From positions 6,304 to 70,303 of the forward strand of contig JBHICC010000008.1 of assembly GCA_046759385.1 (NCBI GenBank): 64,000 bases of DNA, given 5' to 3'. The notes under the pieces were generated by a model. It searched no databases, was not told the origin of the DNA, and was given only the letters and a program-made list of their open reading frames with translations. The position numbers and the translations under genes are program-made. Each line of letters begins with the position of its first letter. Within the stretch, counting starts at the first letter, position 1. Shown here piece by piece: positions 50,302-59,524 of this stretch. The stretch comes from JBHICC01 sp046759385 (GTDB taxonomy: Bacteria > Pseudomonadota > Gammaproteobacteria > Acidiferrobacterales > SPGG2).

Positions 50302-51975
50302 ATGCGGGCGAGCCCCTCTCAAAATCTCTTCGCCATTTTTCTGCTCATTAGCGTGATCGCCGCACTGGGCGTACGACTATGGGCGTCTCATCAGGCAGGT
50401 CGGCTGACTGGGCCGAACCACGTGGCCGCGTCGAAAGACTACTTATATGTTCACGTGAACCGCACGCTTTACCGACTCGACACGAGCGGCGAGTTACAAG
50501 AAAAAGTCAGCCTTTCCTCCTTGGGGATCGAGGGACCCCTATCGGATATCCAGGTACTCAACAATGGCGATCTGCTGCTCGGGGATTTCTTGCGACGCAC
50601 GCTCAGGCACTGCACACCGCGGGGCGTATGTCGTGACATTGCTCCTGGTACCTCGATTGCGATCAAGAAGCAGTTCAAGTTCTACTTGGACGAGTCCAGT
50701 CGTCAGCTCTACGTCGCCGATACGCGCAGGCATCGGTTGCTGGTGCAATCCTTCGAGGGCGGTGAGCCGGAGGAACTTACGGCCCCGCGTGCGTTAAGGT
50801 TTCCCAATAACATCTGGGTCGACGAAGATGGCGTCGTGTACGTTACAGATACTAACCATCATCGCATTGTCGGTTTAAGGCGCGAGCGGGACACGCTCGA
50901 AGAGAACGGTTTCGCATTGATGGCCACTGGCGGTCTGGTTCGTGCGGGACATACTTGGCCTATCGCGTTCGCCCGTGGACCGGCGGGAAAGTGGTGGGTC
51001 CTCAGTGCGGACGGACACCTTCAGTATGCGGACCTCATCGTATACGGACCCGATGGAAGTCCGCATAGGACAGTCGACCTGCCGGCGAACGCTGATCCCG
51101 TGTTTATTGTGCAATTTGGGGACCGCCTCGTTGTCACCGACCGAAGACTGTTCCGCTTGTATCAGATCGATCCTCAGAGCGACTACGTCACCGACTTCGG
51201 TACGGCCGCCGTCACAGGTTTGCTTGAGCGATTGCGAGAGCGCAAACATAGCTACCAGAACATCGCCACCCTAGCGATGATTGCCCTAATAGGGTTACTC
51301 ATGGCCGCATTCGTACTTGGCGCTCGTGTTGTTGCTAACAATCAAAGGCGATGGCGCCGGAATCGGCCGGAAGGGCCTTTAACACTCTCACCGATGTCAC
51401 GCTTTCAAGAGGTGTATTGGTTGCGGTTCGATCCCGAGGCAGCCATGTCGGTGCACAAGCTAAAGCGACAGGCGTCATTGGCGCTTGCCATTCTTTCAAT
51501 CGCAACGCTCGCGGCGATAGGTATCTTGATGGCGTGCAAAGTGGCGCTCACGGAACTCAAGCTGTTAAGCCTTGCTCTTATCTATTTACTGGTGGCCATC
51601 TCAGTATTGTTGTTCATGAGTTTTCGCGTCTTACGGCATCGCATTGGCGCAGACGCGGAGCGGCTGTATTTAGCTGACCACAGCGGCAGGGTATTGCCCG
51701 TGCCGCCAGAGGAGGCGGTCTACACCAGTCGCCTAGTCGCGTTTGGGCCGCTAGCTGCACCGCTGAAGCTCGGAAACGGTCGCGCTCTATACTCAGCCAC
51801 CGACATGGAGGAGTTTCTCAAACCGCTGCTCCACCGTGCCCAGCAGATTGGCGAAGTCAACATGATGATCTACCAGATGCTTCACCGGAACGCGTTGGTG
51901 CTGGTATCGTTAGTCATGGTGGTTCTAGGTTTGGTCATCATTTTCGCGACAGGTCTTTCGCAGGCACTTTTTTAG
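50302..51975 (+). CDS. NHL-like beta-propeller membrane protein
   Basis: A 557-residue membrane protein with start ATG 50302. An N-terminal helix (LFAIFLLISVIAALGVRLWA) anchors a domain of NHL-like strands: ASKDYLYVHVNRTLYRLD, RFPNNIWVDEDGVVYVTDTNHHRIVGLR. The C-terminal half has helices at about 355-378, 410-455, and a final one at 530-552. So the propeller is probably periplasmic. Function unknown. A terminator 96 bases upstream suggests leader control. Confidence 0.7.
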   Translation: MRASPSQNLFAIFLLISVIAALGVRLWASHQAGRLTGPNHVAASKDYLYVHVNRTLYRLDTSGELQEKVSLSSLGIEGPLSDIQVLNNGDLLLGDFLRRTLRHCTPRGVCRDIAPGTSIAIKKQFKFYLDESSRQLYVADTRRHRLLVQSFEGGEPEELTAPRALRFPNNIWVDEDGVVYVTDTNHHRIVGLRRERDTLEENGFALMATGGLVRAGHTWPIAFARGPAGKWWVLSADGHLQYADLIVYGPDGSPHRTVDLPANADPVFIVQFGDRLVVTDRRLFRLYQIDPQSDYVTDFGTAAVTGLLERLRERKHSYQNIATLAMIALIGLLMAAFVLGARVVANNQRRWRRNRPEGPLTLSPMSRFQEVYWLRFDPEAAMSVHKLKRQASLALAILSIATLAAIGILMACKVALTELKLLSLALIYLLVAISVLLFMSFRVLRHRIGADAERLYLADHSGRVLPVPPEEAVYTSRLVAFGPLAAPLKLGNGRALYSATDMEEFLKPLLHRAQQIGEVNMMIYQMLHRNALVLVSLVMVVLGLVIIFATGLSQALF

Positions 51976-51998
51976 TATCTGCCGCTAGTCATTCCACC

Positions 51999-52946
51999 CT
52001 AGAGGTTTTCCATGTGGCGAACCATGCGCTTGCGCTGCGTCGCATTTGGCAAACGTCCGAAACCTGCCTGCATATTATCCGCCAGGTGATGCGGTTTCGA
52101 TGTAGCTGGAATCGGACAGGTCACGGCAGGGTGGCTGATGATGAACTTGAGGAAGTATTGCGCCCAGCTCGTACAGTCAAACTCACTGACCCAGTTTGGT
52201 AATGGCCTGCCGCGTACCTGATGAAACAATGCCCCCTGCTCGAATGGTTCATTGACCAGCACCGCAATGCCGCGTTCCGTCGCTAACGGCAGCAAGCGCT
52301 TTTCGGCTGATCGCGATAGGATGTTGTACGGTACTTGAATGAAGTCCAATGTCTCTTGCTTCATGATCGCTGCCATGTCGTCGAATGCGCTGGTGGTATA
52401 GTGCGTAATCCCGATGTAACGAAACATGCCGGCAGCCTTCCATTCGTACAAAGTTTTGATGTGGGCTCGCCAATCCACAAGATTGTGAATCTGCATAAGA
52501 TCTATCTTCGCTGTTCGCATGCGTTGCATGGACTGCTTCATCTGCCGGACGCCGGCTTCACGGCCGCTTGTCCAAACCTTGGTTGCGTAGAAGAGTTGTT
52601 CCTGTACCTTGAGTTCGGCAGCGAGGTCACCTACAACGGTCTCGGCGTGACCATACATAGGTGAAGAGTCAATCACGCGGCCGCCTGTTGCCACGAATTG
52701 CCGCAGCACTTCTCTGACGGCCTCGCGAGTACGGGGACTGCGCCCGACATCAAAGGTCTGGTAAGTACCTAAACCTATGACCGGCACTGCTTCGCCGCTT
52801 TTGGGAATGGTTCGTGTGCGGAGGCGTTTTTGGCTCATGGCCGAGATCGTGCCTGAGGTCAGACCGGCAGCAAGCGCGACCAGGCATTTCAACATTGTCC
52901 GCCGGCTAACGGCTAAGCTCCCAACTGTCGGATCAATCCTTGGCAC
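51999..52946 (-). CDS. Aldo/keto reductase with Tat-type signal
   Basis: A 315-residue aldo/keto reductase. Residues 14-30 contain a twin-arginine signal (SRRTMLKCLVALAAGLTSG), so it is probably exported folded. VIGLGTYQTFDVG opens the barrel; the catalytic Asp/Tyr pair appears in GRVIDSSPMYGHAETVVGD and KVWTSG. The likely substrate is a carbonyl or sugar, not determinable. The start is GTG 52946. It lies alone, convergent with the NHL gene. Confidence 0.87.
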   Translation of the reverse strand: MPRIDPTVGSLAVSRRTMLKCLVALAAGLTSGTISAMSQKRLRTRTIPKSGEAVPVIGLGTYQTFDVGRSPRTREAVREVLRQFVATGGRVIDSSPMYGHAETVVGDLAAELKVQEQLFYATKVWTSGREAGVRQMKQSMQRMRTAKIDLMQIHNLVDWRAHIKTLYEWKAAGMFRYIGITHYTTSAFDDMAAIMKQETLDFIQVPYNILSRSAEKRLLPLATERGIAVLVNEPFEQGALFHQVRGRPLPNWVSEFDCTSWAQYFLKFIISHPAVTCPIPATSKPHHLADNMQAGFGRLPNATQRKRMVRHMENL

Positions 52947-53218
52947 GCCAGTTGCTTCCTCGACCGCTTAATATAGCGGCAAGCACCTTCTACGCAAGAC
53001 TGACCATATTTGTCCCCAAAGTGCCAAACCGGCCGACGAACGGTAGGGCACAGCGCCGCTACGCAGGCTCGGATGCGAGCAGGTGGGTTACAATACAAAC
53101 GCCCGGTTTTTTGAGAATGACAACGTAGATTCCAGGATCTCCTTCTTTTCGTGTCACCAGGACGGTACGTTCTCGTTGACTTGGGTTCGGTATTGATCGC
53201 GACATGCTAGGAGGAACT

Positions 53219-53752
53219 ATGAAGGCACTCGTCGGCACAGCGTTGACCGTTTTATGCGTGGCCGGTTCTCTGTTTGCACCGGCGCAGGCTGGTTGGGATG
53301 CTAACAAGGACAAGAGAGTCCAAGAGACCATCGAGGTGTTCAAGAAGCGGCCCGGGCTCAAAATCTATTTCGATCAAGCGTATGGGTATGCGGTTTTCCC
53401 CAATGTCGTCAAAGGCGCTTGGTTTATCGGCGGCGCCCATGGCAAAGGGCTAGTTTATGAAAGAGGCGTTATCATCGGTAGCGCCAGCGTCTCACAAGGA
53501 TCAATCGGCTTCCAATGGGGTGGACAGTCTTTCAGAGAGATCGTCTTCTTCAAGGACAAAAGTGCATTGGAGCGCTTCAAGAAAGGCGATCTTGAGCTTT
53601 CTGCACGGGCCTCTGCAGTTGCCGTAGAGACCGGGGCCGCCACCACAGCCGATTACCACAATGGCGTGGCTGTGTTCACGTTGACCAAGAAGGGTCTCAT
53701 GGCTGAAGCGTCGATCGGCGGCCAGGCATTTAACTTCGTCCCAAACAAATAG
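53219..53752 (+). CDS. Ysc84/SYLF-domain lipid-binding protein
   Basis: A 177-residue secreted protein from ATG 53219 (AGGAGG lies just before). Signal peptide: MKALVGTALTVLCVAGSLFA. The mature protein matches the SYLF domain: YFDQAYGYAVFPNVVKGAWFIGGAHGKGLVYERG, SIGFQWGGQSFREIVFFKDKSALERF and VAVFTLTKKGLMAEASIGGQ. SYLF domains bind membrane phosphoinositides in eukaryotes; the bacterial role is unknown. It is probably periplasmic or surface-facing. Monocistronic. Confidence 0.88.
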   Translation: MKALVGTALTVLCVAGSLFAPAQAGWDANKDKRVQETIEVFKKRPGLKIYFDQAYGYAVFPNVVKGAWFIGGAHGKGLVYERGVIIGSASVSQGSIGFQWGGQSFREIVFFKDKSALERFKKGDLELSARASAVAVETGAATTADYHNGVAVFTLTKKGLMAEASIGGQAFNFVPNK

Positions 53753-53992
53753 TTTCCGCGCCAGGCAACCACCACCCGCGGTGCTTGCCTGGACTGACCG
53801 TCGAGATAAAGTAGACGGCGCACGCGCAGGACTGCCTGGGCAGGTGGTTTGTGCGCGAAAATACGCTGTCGTCCCACGTTCCCACTTTCACGTGAGCTAA
53901 GGTCAGCACCGCTCCGCCGGCGCGCGCCGACGTTACATGGCCCGTATCGATACAGTATGATCCGCGTCACACGCAGCGGGGTGGATGAGACA

Positions 53993-54706
53993 ATGAAAGC
54001 GAAACGCAAGACTGTCGTGTTATTGAGCGGCGGCGTTGACTCGACCACAGTTTTGGCAATCGCTAGGGATAGCGATTTCGAGCTCTATGCACTGTCCTTC
54101 CGCTATGGACAAAGGCACATAGTCGAGCTAAGAGCGGCGGAGCGTGTTGCTAATCATATGGGCGTGGCGCGCCACGTTATTGTCGATATCGACCTTCGCG
54201 TTTTCGGCGGCTCAGCCCTCACAGACGAGATCCCGGTGCCAAAGAATCGATCAGACCAGGAGATCGGTAAAGGGATTCCGGTCACCTACGTTCCTGCTCG
54301 CAATACGATTTTTCTTTCGTTTGCACTCGCCTGGTCAGAGGTATTGGGCGCGAACGACATCCATATCGGTGTAAACGCGTTGGATTACAGCGGCTATCCG
54401 GATTGCCGGCCAGAGTATGTCGAGGCGTATACGCGCATGGCGAATCTTGCCACCAAGGCGAGTGTCGAAGGGCGGCAACGCATTGCGATACACGCACCAC
54501 TCATTTTCCTTTCTAAGGCGGAGATCATCCGCAAGGGCATCAATCTTGGGGTCGACTACGCACTCACTTGCAGTTGTTACGATCCTTCTCCTGGAGGCGA
54601 GGCGTGTGGCCAGTGCGATTCTTGCTTGTTGCGCAAGAAAGGGTTTGAGCAAGCAGGTGTACCCGATCCAACTCGCTATCGCGCTTCGGCACAGATTGGC
54701 GCGTAA
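53993..54706 (+). CDS. queC: 7-cyano-7-deazaguanine synthase
   Basis: A 237-residue QueC, which makes preQ0 from 7-carboxy-7-deazaguanine with ATP and ammonia, for queuosine tRNA modification. The P-loop is SGGVDS at 12-17, with YGQRHIVELRAA after it, and YVPARNTIFLSFALAW in the middle. The zinc cysteines are at 195, 205, 208 and 211 (CxxC and CDSC). Family length is normal. The other queuosine genes (queD, queE, queF) are not in the window. ATG 53993 matches the family start. Confidence 0.94.
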   Translation: MKAKRKTVVLLSGGVDSTTVLAIARDSDFELYALSFRYGQRHIVELRAAERVANHMGVARHVIVDIDLRVFGGSALTDEIPVPKNRSDQEIGKGIPVTYVPARNTIFLSFALAWSEVLGANDIHIGVNALDYSGYPDCRPEYVEAYTRMANLATKASVEGRQRIAIHAPLIFLSKAEIIRKGINLGVDYALTCSCYDPSPGGEACGQCDSCLLRKKGFEQAGVPDPTRYRASAQIGA

Positions 54707-54760
54707 AACACGGCTTGGAGGAGCCCATGACAGGCTCTTATTAAGATAACAGAGGTTCGC

Positions 54761-55693
54761 ATGGCAAACGTGATTCTGCATCACTATCCGCAATCGCCTG
54801 TTTCCGAAAAAGTGCGTGTCGTTCTGGGCATCAAAGACTTGGCATGGCATTCCGTGCAGATCCCGCGTCTTCCGCCGAAACCTGAGCTAATGCCGCTCAC
54901 CGGCGGCTACCGGCGGACGCCAGTGATGCAGATCGGTGCGGATGTCTATTGTGACAGCCAGTGCATCATCCGCGAACTCGAGCGCCGATTTCCTGAGCCG
55001 ACCTTATATCCCGGTGGCGGTGCCGGCATGCCTTGGGCGGTCAGTCGCTGGACGGACGGACCGCTATTCACACTGGTGCTGTCGCTGGTTCTGGGCGCGC
55101 AAGCGGACGAGTTGCCCAAAGAATTCGCGGAGGACCGGGGCCGGCTGTATTTTGGGCCAAATTATGATCTGCATGCGCTAAAGCGCGAGCTTCCACACAC
55201 ACTCGCCCAACTTCGCGCGCAGTATAGCTGGATCGAGCAACGGCTGAGCAGCGGTCGCGCATTCATATTGGGCGCCGAGCCGGGGCTGCCCGATGCGCTC
55301 TGCTATTACTTAGTCTGGTTTATTCGTGGGCGTTACGCAGGTGGCCCCGAGTTCTTGAATCAATTTCCCCACCTGCTTGCCTGGGAGAAGCGGGTCAAGG
55401 CCATCGGCCACGGCCGACAATCTGAAATCTCAGCTGAGAAGGCGCTCGACATCGCGCGCACGGCCGGCAGTGATACCGAACCGCAAGCGGATCCGAACGA
55501 TCCCGAAAGGCTTTCACCGGGAATGCGCGTTGGGATCACACCTGATGGTGTCGGTGGTGACCCTACCGTGTTTGGCGAGGTTGTCATGGTAACCGTGGAA
55601 AGCGTTGCAATCAGGCGCGAGGAAGAGAGGATAGGCGAGGTGGTGGTGCATTTTCCACGCGTGGGTTACCGTGTATCCTCGACCGATGTGTAG
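54761..55693 (+). CDS. Glutathione S-transferase with extra C-terminal domain
   Basis: A 310-residue GST-like protein, longer than the usual 200-240. The thioredoxin-like domain spans about 1-80 (ILHHYPQSPVSEKVRVVLGIKDLAW, TPVMQIGADVYCDSQCII). A GST C-terminal helical domain reaches about 220. A further 70-80 residue region ends LSPGMRVGITPDGVGGDPTVFGEVVMV and SRVGYRVSSTDV-like strands, possibly a small beta domain. Function not assigned. It follows queC by 54 bases and the pentapeptide gene starts 13 bases after its stop, so all three may be co-transcribed. Confidence 0.75.
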   Translation: MANVILHHYPQSPVSEKVRVVLGIKDLAWHSVQIPRLPPKPELMPLTGGYRRTPVMQIGADVYCDSQCIIRELERRFPEPTLYPGGGAGMPWAVSRWTDGPLFTLVLSLVLGAQADELPKEFAEDRGRLYFGPNYDLHALKRELPHTLAQLRAQYSWIEQRLSSGRAFILGAEPGLPDALCYYLVWFIRGRYAGGPEFLNQFPHLLAWEKRVKAIGHGRQSEISAEKALDIARTAGSDTEPQADPNDPERLSPGMRVGITPDGVGGDPTVFGEVVMVTVESVAIRREEERIGEVVVHFPRVGYRVSSTDV

Positions 55694-55706
55694 GCCCACG
55701 CGTTTC

Positions 55707-56582
55707 ATGAAACGCGTTCTGTTTCTCGGGGTTTCATTGCTTCTTGCATCCACGGCTTTGGGTGACGAGATTGATCAGAACTGCCCAAACAAACGCGACC
55801 GCGCACTGGGTGCGGAGGAGCTTCGGGCAGCTCTCGGCGAGCATAGGAAATGGCTCGAAGACCGAGCGACAGGGATGCGAGCGATCCTTTGTCGCTTAGA
55901 CCTGCGTCGGGCGAACCGCAAAGAAGATTTGTTGTTAGCTGCAGAGCTTGAAGACGCCGACCTACGTCGGACGAATCTAGAGAAAGTCGATCTCACCGTT
56001 GCCAATTTGCACAAGGCGAATCTCAGCCGCGCGAAGTTGGTCAAAGCAGATCTCATGAGGGCTAACCTGAAAGGGGCTATCCTTGTCAAGGTGGATCTCA
56101 AGAAGGCTGATTTGTTTGCAGCCAAGCTTCAGGATTCCGATCTTCGCGATGCCCACCTCAAGAAGGCCATCTTCGGGTTTGCTCGACTCGAGGGTGCGAT
56201 ACTTACAGGCGCGAGGTTGCAAAGGACGAATCTTTTCGCGGCCAAACTGATCAACAGCGACCTCAGCAATACTAACCTGCGTAAAGCAAAATTGCGTCGG
56301 GCTAACCTGCGGCAGGCAGACCTGAGGGGCGCCATGCTGTACAAAGCCGACCTTTCTGATGCCTTGCTCGACGGTGCGGATTTAAGTGCCGCTGATCTTG
56401 GGAAAACAAAGGGTCTTACCGAGTCGCAACTTAAGCAAGCCTGCGGAGATAGCGAAACCAAATTGCCTAAGTACTTGCGCGAGTATCAAATGAGGCCTTG
56501 CGAACGTCAGATTGATGCTAGACGGGCAGATAGGATTGAACATTTTGCTCGCAGCATGTCTATCTTCAGTCACTCGCACTGA
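55707..56582 (+). CDS. Secreted pentapeptide-repeat protein
   Basis: A 291-residue protein from ATG 55707 with a signal peptide (MKRVLFLGVSLLLASTALG). From about residue 85 to 250 it contains tandem A(D/N)LxX pentapeptide repeats: ADLRRTNLEKVDLTVANLHK, and so on, predicting a right-handed quadrilateral beta-helix. Secretion is unusual for this repeat, whose best-known forms are cytosolic DNA-gyrase mimics. Its C-terminus has a Cys-containing segment (QACGDSETK). It follows the GST gene by 13 bases. Confidence 0.85.
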   Translation: MKRVLFLGVSLLLASTALGDEIDQNCPNKRDRALGAEELRAALGEHRKWLEDRATGMRAILCRLDLRRANRKEDLLLAAELEDADLRRTNLEKVDLTVANLHKANLSRAKLVKADLMRANLKGAILVKVDLKKADLFAAKLQDSDLRDAHLKKAIFGFARLEGAILTGARLQRTNLFAAKLINSDLSNTNLRKAKLRRANLRQADLRGAMLYKADLSDALLDGADLSAADLGKTKGLTESQLKQACGDSETKLPKYLREYQMRPCERQIDARRADRIEHFARSMSIFSHSH

Positions 56583-56612
56583 AGCCATTTCCGAGCAAAT
56601 GTGTCGGGCGCC

Positions 56613-56981
56613 TTACAAGCGCGCGGAACAGCCGACGCAGGCATCAAACAAGACTTGTGCTTCCCTCAACCACGTGCAGGTCACGCAGTGACAGCGGTGT
56701 ACCCTGTGTCCTGACTTTTTCGCTCGGGCATCGATGTAGGCGGAGGCAAACTCGACTGCCTCCAATAACTGGCTCATCGGTTTACGTGTTAGTGCTGCGA
56801 ACTCCTCGTTCTCGAAGAGCCAGCGGCATTCTTCTTCGTAGTCGCACTCAAGACACTCTTTCGTGCCGGGTGCGTAGAAGCCGCTGTGAGGACAATCCTC
56901 GAGGTCCAAACGGTTTCGTACGAAGTAGCGTGGGTACGCCAGCGTTTTGATCAGTTGCTCTCGAATCGATAAGTCCTTCAC
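56613..56981 (-). CDS. Cys-rich hypothetical protein
   Basis: A 122-residue soluble protein starting at GTG 56981. Cysteines come in spaced pairs: KECLECDYEEECRW at about 43-56 and HCVTCTWLREAQVLFDACVGC at about 98-118, suggesting a zinc site or redox disulfides. The rest is helical and acidic. Not recognised. An eight-base G tract sits 10 bases before the start codon, where the ribosome site would be. Confidence 0.65.
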   Translation of the reverse strand: MKDLSIREQLIKTLAYPRYFVRNRLDLEDCPHSGFYAPGTKECLECDYEEECRWLFENEEFAALTRKPMSQLLEAVEFASAYIDARAKKSGHRVHRCHCVTCTWLREAQVLFDACVGCSARL

Positions 56982-56990
56982 GCAAAAACA

Positions 56991-56998
56991 CCCCCCCC
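56991..56998 (-). repeat. Poly-G tract in the leader of the Cys-rich gene
   Basis: Eight Cs on the plus strand give eight Gs upstream of GTG 56981 on the minus strand, 10-17 bases before the start. Homopolymers of this length can vary in length by slippage; here it would affect ribosome-site spacing. Confidence 0.4.
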
Positions 56999-57042
56999 GC
57001 CCATCGTTTTCGGGCGGCGCAAATGTCTGCGAAGCCGCTGGC

Positions 57043-57234
57043 CTAGGCGAGCAAGTACAACGCGATCAGCAGGCAGATCAGAGTTAATGCCTGCAATCCG
57101 ACTCGCGCGAACATCAACTGATGACTGTGCGACTGGTCAAACTCGCCACCCCGGCCCATCGAAACGACACCGGTCAAGAGCGCAGCGGTCGTAGCAAGCA
57201 GTCCAATTATGATAAGCGTAGTAAGAAGCTCCAT
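57043..57234 (-). CDS. Small membrane protein, HIG1-like (twin transmembrane)
   Basis: A 63-residue protein with two membrane helices (about 4-23 and 46-62) around a conserved central motif, MGRGGEFDQSHSHQLMFARVGLQ. This resembles the HIG1 domain signature (R-G-G, Q-x-L-M-x-A-R-V-x-x-Q) found in small inner-membrane proteins linked to respiratory complexes. Function in bacteria is unknown. It stands alone on the minus strand. Confidence 0.65.
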   Translation of the reverse strand: MELLTTLIIIGLLATTAALLTGVVSMGRGGEFDQSHSHQLMFARVGLQALTLICLLIALYLLA

Positions 57235-57570
57235 AACTTTGCCTCGCGTCAGAACATTGCCAACATAGTCTGGACCCAGGATTTTTCATTGATTTCTATC
57301 AAGAAAAGCCCGAAAGGGCAGGACAGCACGACATCATCCGTCGTTATATGTGCTCAATAGGATGGTGGAGCGTTGGAGCCCGTTTTATGCAAAGCGTCGT
57401 AGTAGGGCGGTTGGTACCGAGCCTGTTTGACGAGCTTCCGCATGATCAACAACAATTGGCCGACATTGGCAGGCACTATTCGGTTGCGCGTCCTTTGCTT
57501 GGTTTCTGTACATGAACACGCGCTGACCAGAGCTGGCGACAACTTGGCTCCAAATTACACAGTTGCTGTG

Positions 57571-58128
57571 ATGGGCAATAGAAAGAGCCACAAGACCGCT
57601 GTAGTGGTGATCCCCCCTGAAGATATTTGGGCACCTATTCAGGCGATCCGTCGACAGCACGATCGCCAATTGCGGCGCTGGATGCCGCATGTGACTCTAG
57701 TCTATCCGTTTCGCCCGAGCGCGCTTCTTGACCAAATTATGCCGGCGGTGGCGCAGGTCGGTGCGGACGTACAGCCTTTCCAAATCAAGCTAGAGAAGTT
57801 CAACTGTTTTCGTCACGGGCGCCAGCACTACACATTATGGTTAGCCCCGCATCTCACCGACCGTCTCACGCGTCTGCATGAACGCATCTAGCAGGTCGTT
57901 GCTGATTGCGACGAGGTATGTCGATTCGACAGTGGCTTTACGCCGCATCTAAGTGTCGGTCAGATCACAGGCAAGGAAAAGCTGCAGAAGCTTGTCCAGC
58001 AACTGCAGGCGGGGTGGATCCCTCTGACGTTTACGGTAAATGAAGTAAGCGTGATACTCCGCGACAATCCACCGGATGACGTCTTTCGTATCTACCGCAG
58101 TATCCCGCTAGGGGGCAGCGATGATTAA
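57571..58128 (+). pseudogene. 2H phosphoesterase (2'-5' RNA ligase-like) gene interrupted by an amber codon
   Basis: ATG 57571 opens VVVIPPEDIWAPIQAIRRQ and then the first 2H motif, HVTLVYPF. A TAG at 57889-57891 interrupts an otherwise uninterrupted frame: LHERI-(TAG)-QVVADCDE. Beyond it the second motif HLSV lies in GFTPHLSVGQ, and the gene ends at TAA 58126. Both HxTx/HxSx motifs and the spacing are what this family needs, so it reads as one gene of about 185 codons carrying one amber mutation. It may be a pseudogene, an assembly error, or a read-through product. Confidence 0.7.
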
Positions 58129-58155
58129 AGAGGGAGATCCAATCGCAACGAAGCT

Positions 58156-58662
58156 TCACGTATCCGCTTCGCTTTCTACCAGCTGGTGAAAAAGGCTTGA
58201 GAGGCGCTTATAAAAGCCTTCGGTATGAAAGGAATCAGCAAGCTTTAGCAACTCGTAGTCTAGATGGTGACAAAGTTCATGTAGCAATGTGCGGACGAAG
58301 GTGCGAAAGGCAACGATGCGTTTGTGGTGTGCTGTTCGCATCCATAGCTGTACGCAAGCACGTTGCCTCCCTTCCTCAGGTGAGTACAATCCGTGGAGCT
58401 CGCCCCAGTCATCGTGAGGACGCACCCGGAGTACCTCAACGCGCACCGGCGGTACGTTGAGACCGCGCGTGATCCCGTCGGCGAGCCGTTGACAGATCGT
58501 CTCGGTCCAACGACGATCTCCGTTGTTCAGCGCCTTCAACAGTGCTGACGTAGACGGGCGCAAGGCGGGTGCACCCAACAGGCGAATCGAGTCAACCTCA
58601 TCGCTTTGTCGATAAACACGTTTCTGGCTGGCAGAGAGTCGTCGGTAGTAGGCAAAAACCAT
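58156..58662 (-). CDS. SprT-like zinc metalloprotease-like protein
   Basis: A 168-residue protein with HELCHHLDYELLKLADSFHTEGFYKR at about 128-153: HExxH with the third ligand His146 in SFHTEG. Such motifs mark SprT-like metallopeptidases. Before it, LRVRPHDDWGELHGLY-like strands fit the fold. Activity is plausible; the target is unknown. It is transcribed leftward and ends 28 bases from the amber-interrupted 2H gene, tail to tail. The start ATG 58662 gives a length similar to related small proteins. Confidence 0.8.
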   Translation of the reverse strand: MVFAYYRRLSASQKRVYRQSDEVDSIRLLGAPALRPSTSALLKALNNGDRRWTETICQRLADGITRGLNVPPVRVEVLRVRPHDDWGELHGLYSPEEGRQRACVQLWMRTAHHKRIVAFRTFVRTLLHELCHHLDYELLKLADSFHTEGFYKRLSSLFHQLVESEADT

Positions 58663-58681
58663 TTGATATTATGACCGGCGG

Positions 58682-59524
58682 CTATATGCGCTCTGCATGG
58701 CGTCGCAACAGCTCTACCATCGTCGCCCTATTCAGGTCAATCGCCCAATCGAGTGGCGTCGACCCCTTGTCGTCTTCTGCGTTGACATTCGCTCCATGGC
58801 GCACAAGCCGGTCGGCCACATCGACATGATCATTGACCACCGCCATGTGGAGTGGCGTCAGGCCGTTTCGGGTCCGCGCCCGCACGTCAGCACCTCGAGC
58901 GAGCAACACGTCGATGACCGTGAGGTGACCGCTGAAGGCGGCCTCGTGCAACGGCGTCACACCGTTCACACTTCTGGCATTGATGTTGACCCGCTTGCTA
59001 AGAAGCCATTTCGCCATAGTAGCGTGGCCATTTCCAGCGGCCTCGTGCAGCGGCGTTACGCCTTTCCTAGTTCTCGCGTTAACCGCCGCACCCTGGGCGA
59101 CAAACGATTGCGCCATCGCAGCGTAGCCGCCGGCGGCTGCAAAATGTAAAGGCACCTCGCCAACATTATTAGCGGCGTTAACGTTTGCACCGTTGGCAAT
59201 AAGTCGTACAGCGAGGTTTTGATGACCGGCCGCCGCCGCCATGTGAAGCGGCGTATTCCCATCTTCGGCACTGGCATTGACGTTTGCGCCGCGCGCGATA
59301 AGCAGGTCGGCAACCTGTGCCCGGCCGGCGGCCGCTGCATAATGCAATGCTGTTGCGCCAAAGCGTGCAGTGGCATTGACATCGGCTCCGTCGTTGACAA
59401 GTTGCTTTACAGTCTCGACATCGCCGCTCCTGGCGGCATCGTGCAGTGCCTCCGCGGCTAGCAGGGGCGATGCGCCCATACTAACGAACAAGAACAGCGC
59501 GGTCCAAAGCCACCGGGTTGTCAT
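58682..59524 (-). CDS. Secreted ankyrin-repeat protein (second copy)
   Basis: A 280-residue protein from ATG 59524 with a signal peptide (MTTRWLWTALFLFVSMGASPLLA). About seven ankyrin repeats follow, beginning ALHDAARSGDVETVKQLVNDGADVNA and NGANVNAANNVGEVPLHFAAAGG. It ends RHGANVNAEDDKGSTPLDWAIDLNRATMVELLRRHAERI. Length, layout and the secreted form match the gene at 48174, so they are paralogues. Its 3' end lies 20 bases from the SprT-like start on the same strand, so co-transcription is likely. Confidence 0.88.
   Translation of the reverse strand: MTTRWLWTALFLFVSMGASPLLAAEALHDAARSGDVETVKQLVNDGADVNATARFGATALHYAAAAGRAQVADLLIARGANVNASAEDGNTPLHMAAAAGHQNLAVRLIANGANVNAANNVGEVPLHFAAAGGYAAMAQSFVAQGAAVNARTRKGVTPLHEAAGNGHATMAKWLLSKRVNINARSVNGVTPLHEAAFSGHLTVIDVLLARGADVRARTRNGLTPLHMAVVNDHVDVADRLVRHGANVNAEDDKGSTPLDWAIDLNRATMVELLRRHAERI

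Noticed and set aside
57889..57891. Pyrrolysine or selenocysteine at the amber codon
   Set aside because: No downstream structure or pyl/sel genes are visible, and 2H phosphoesterases do not use either residue at that place.
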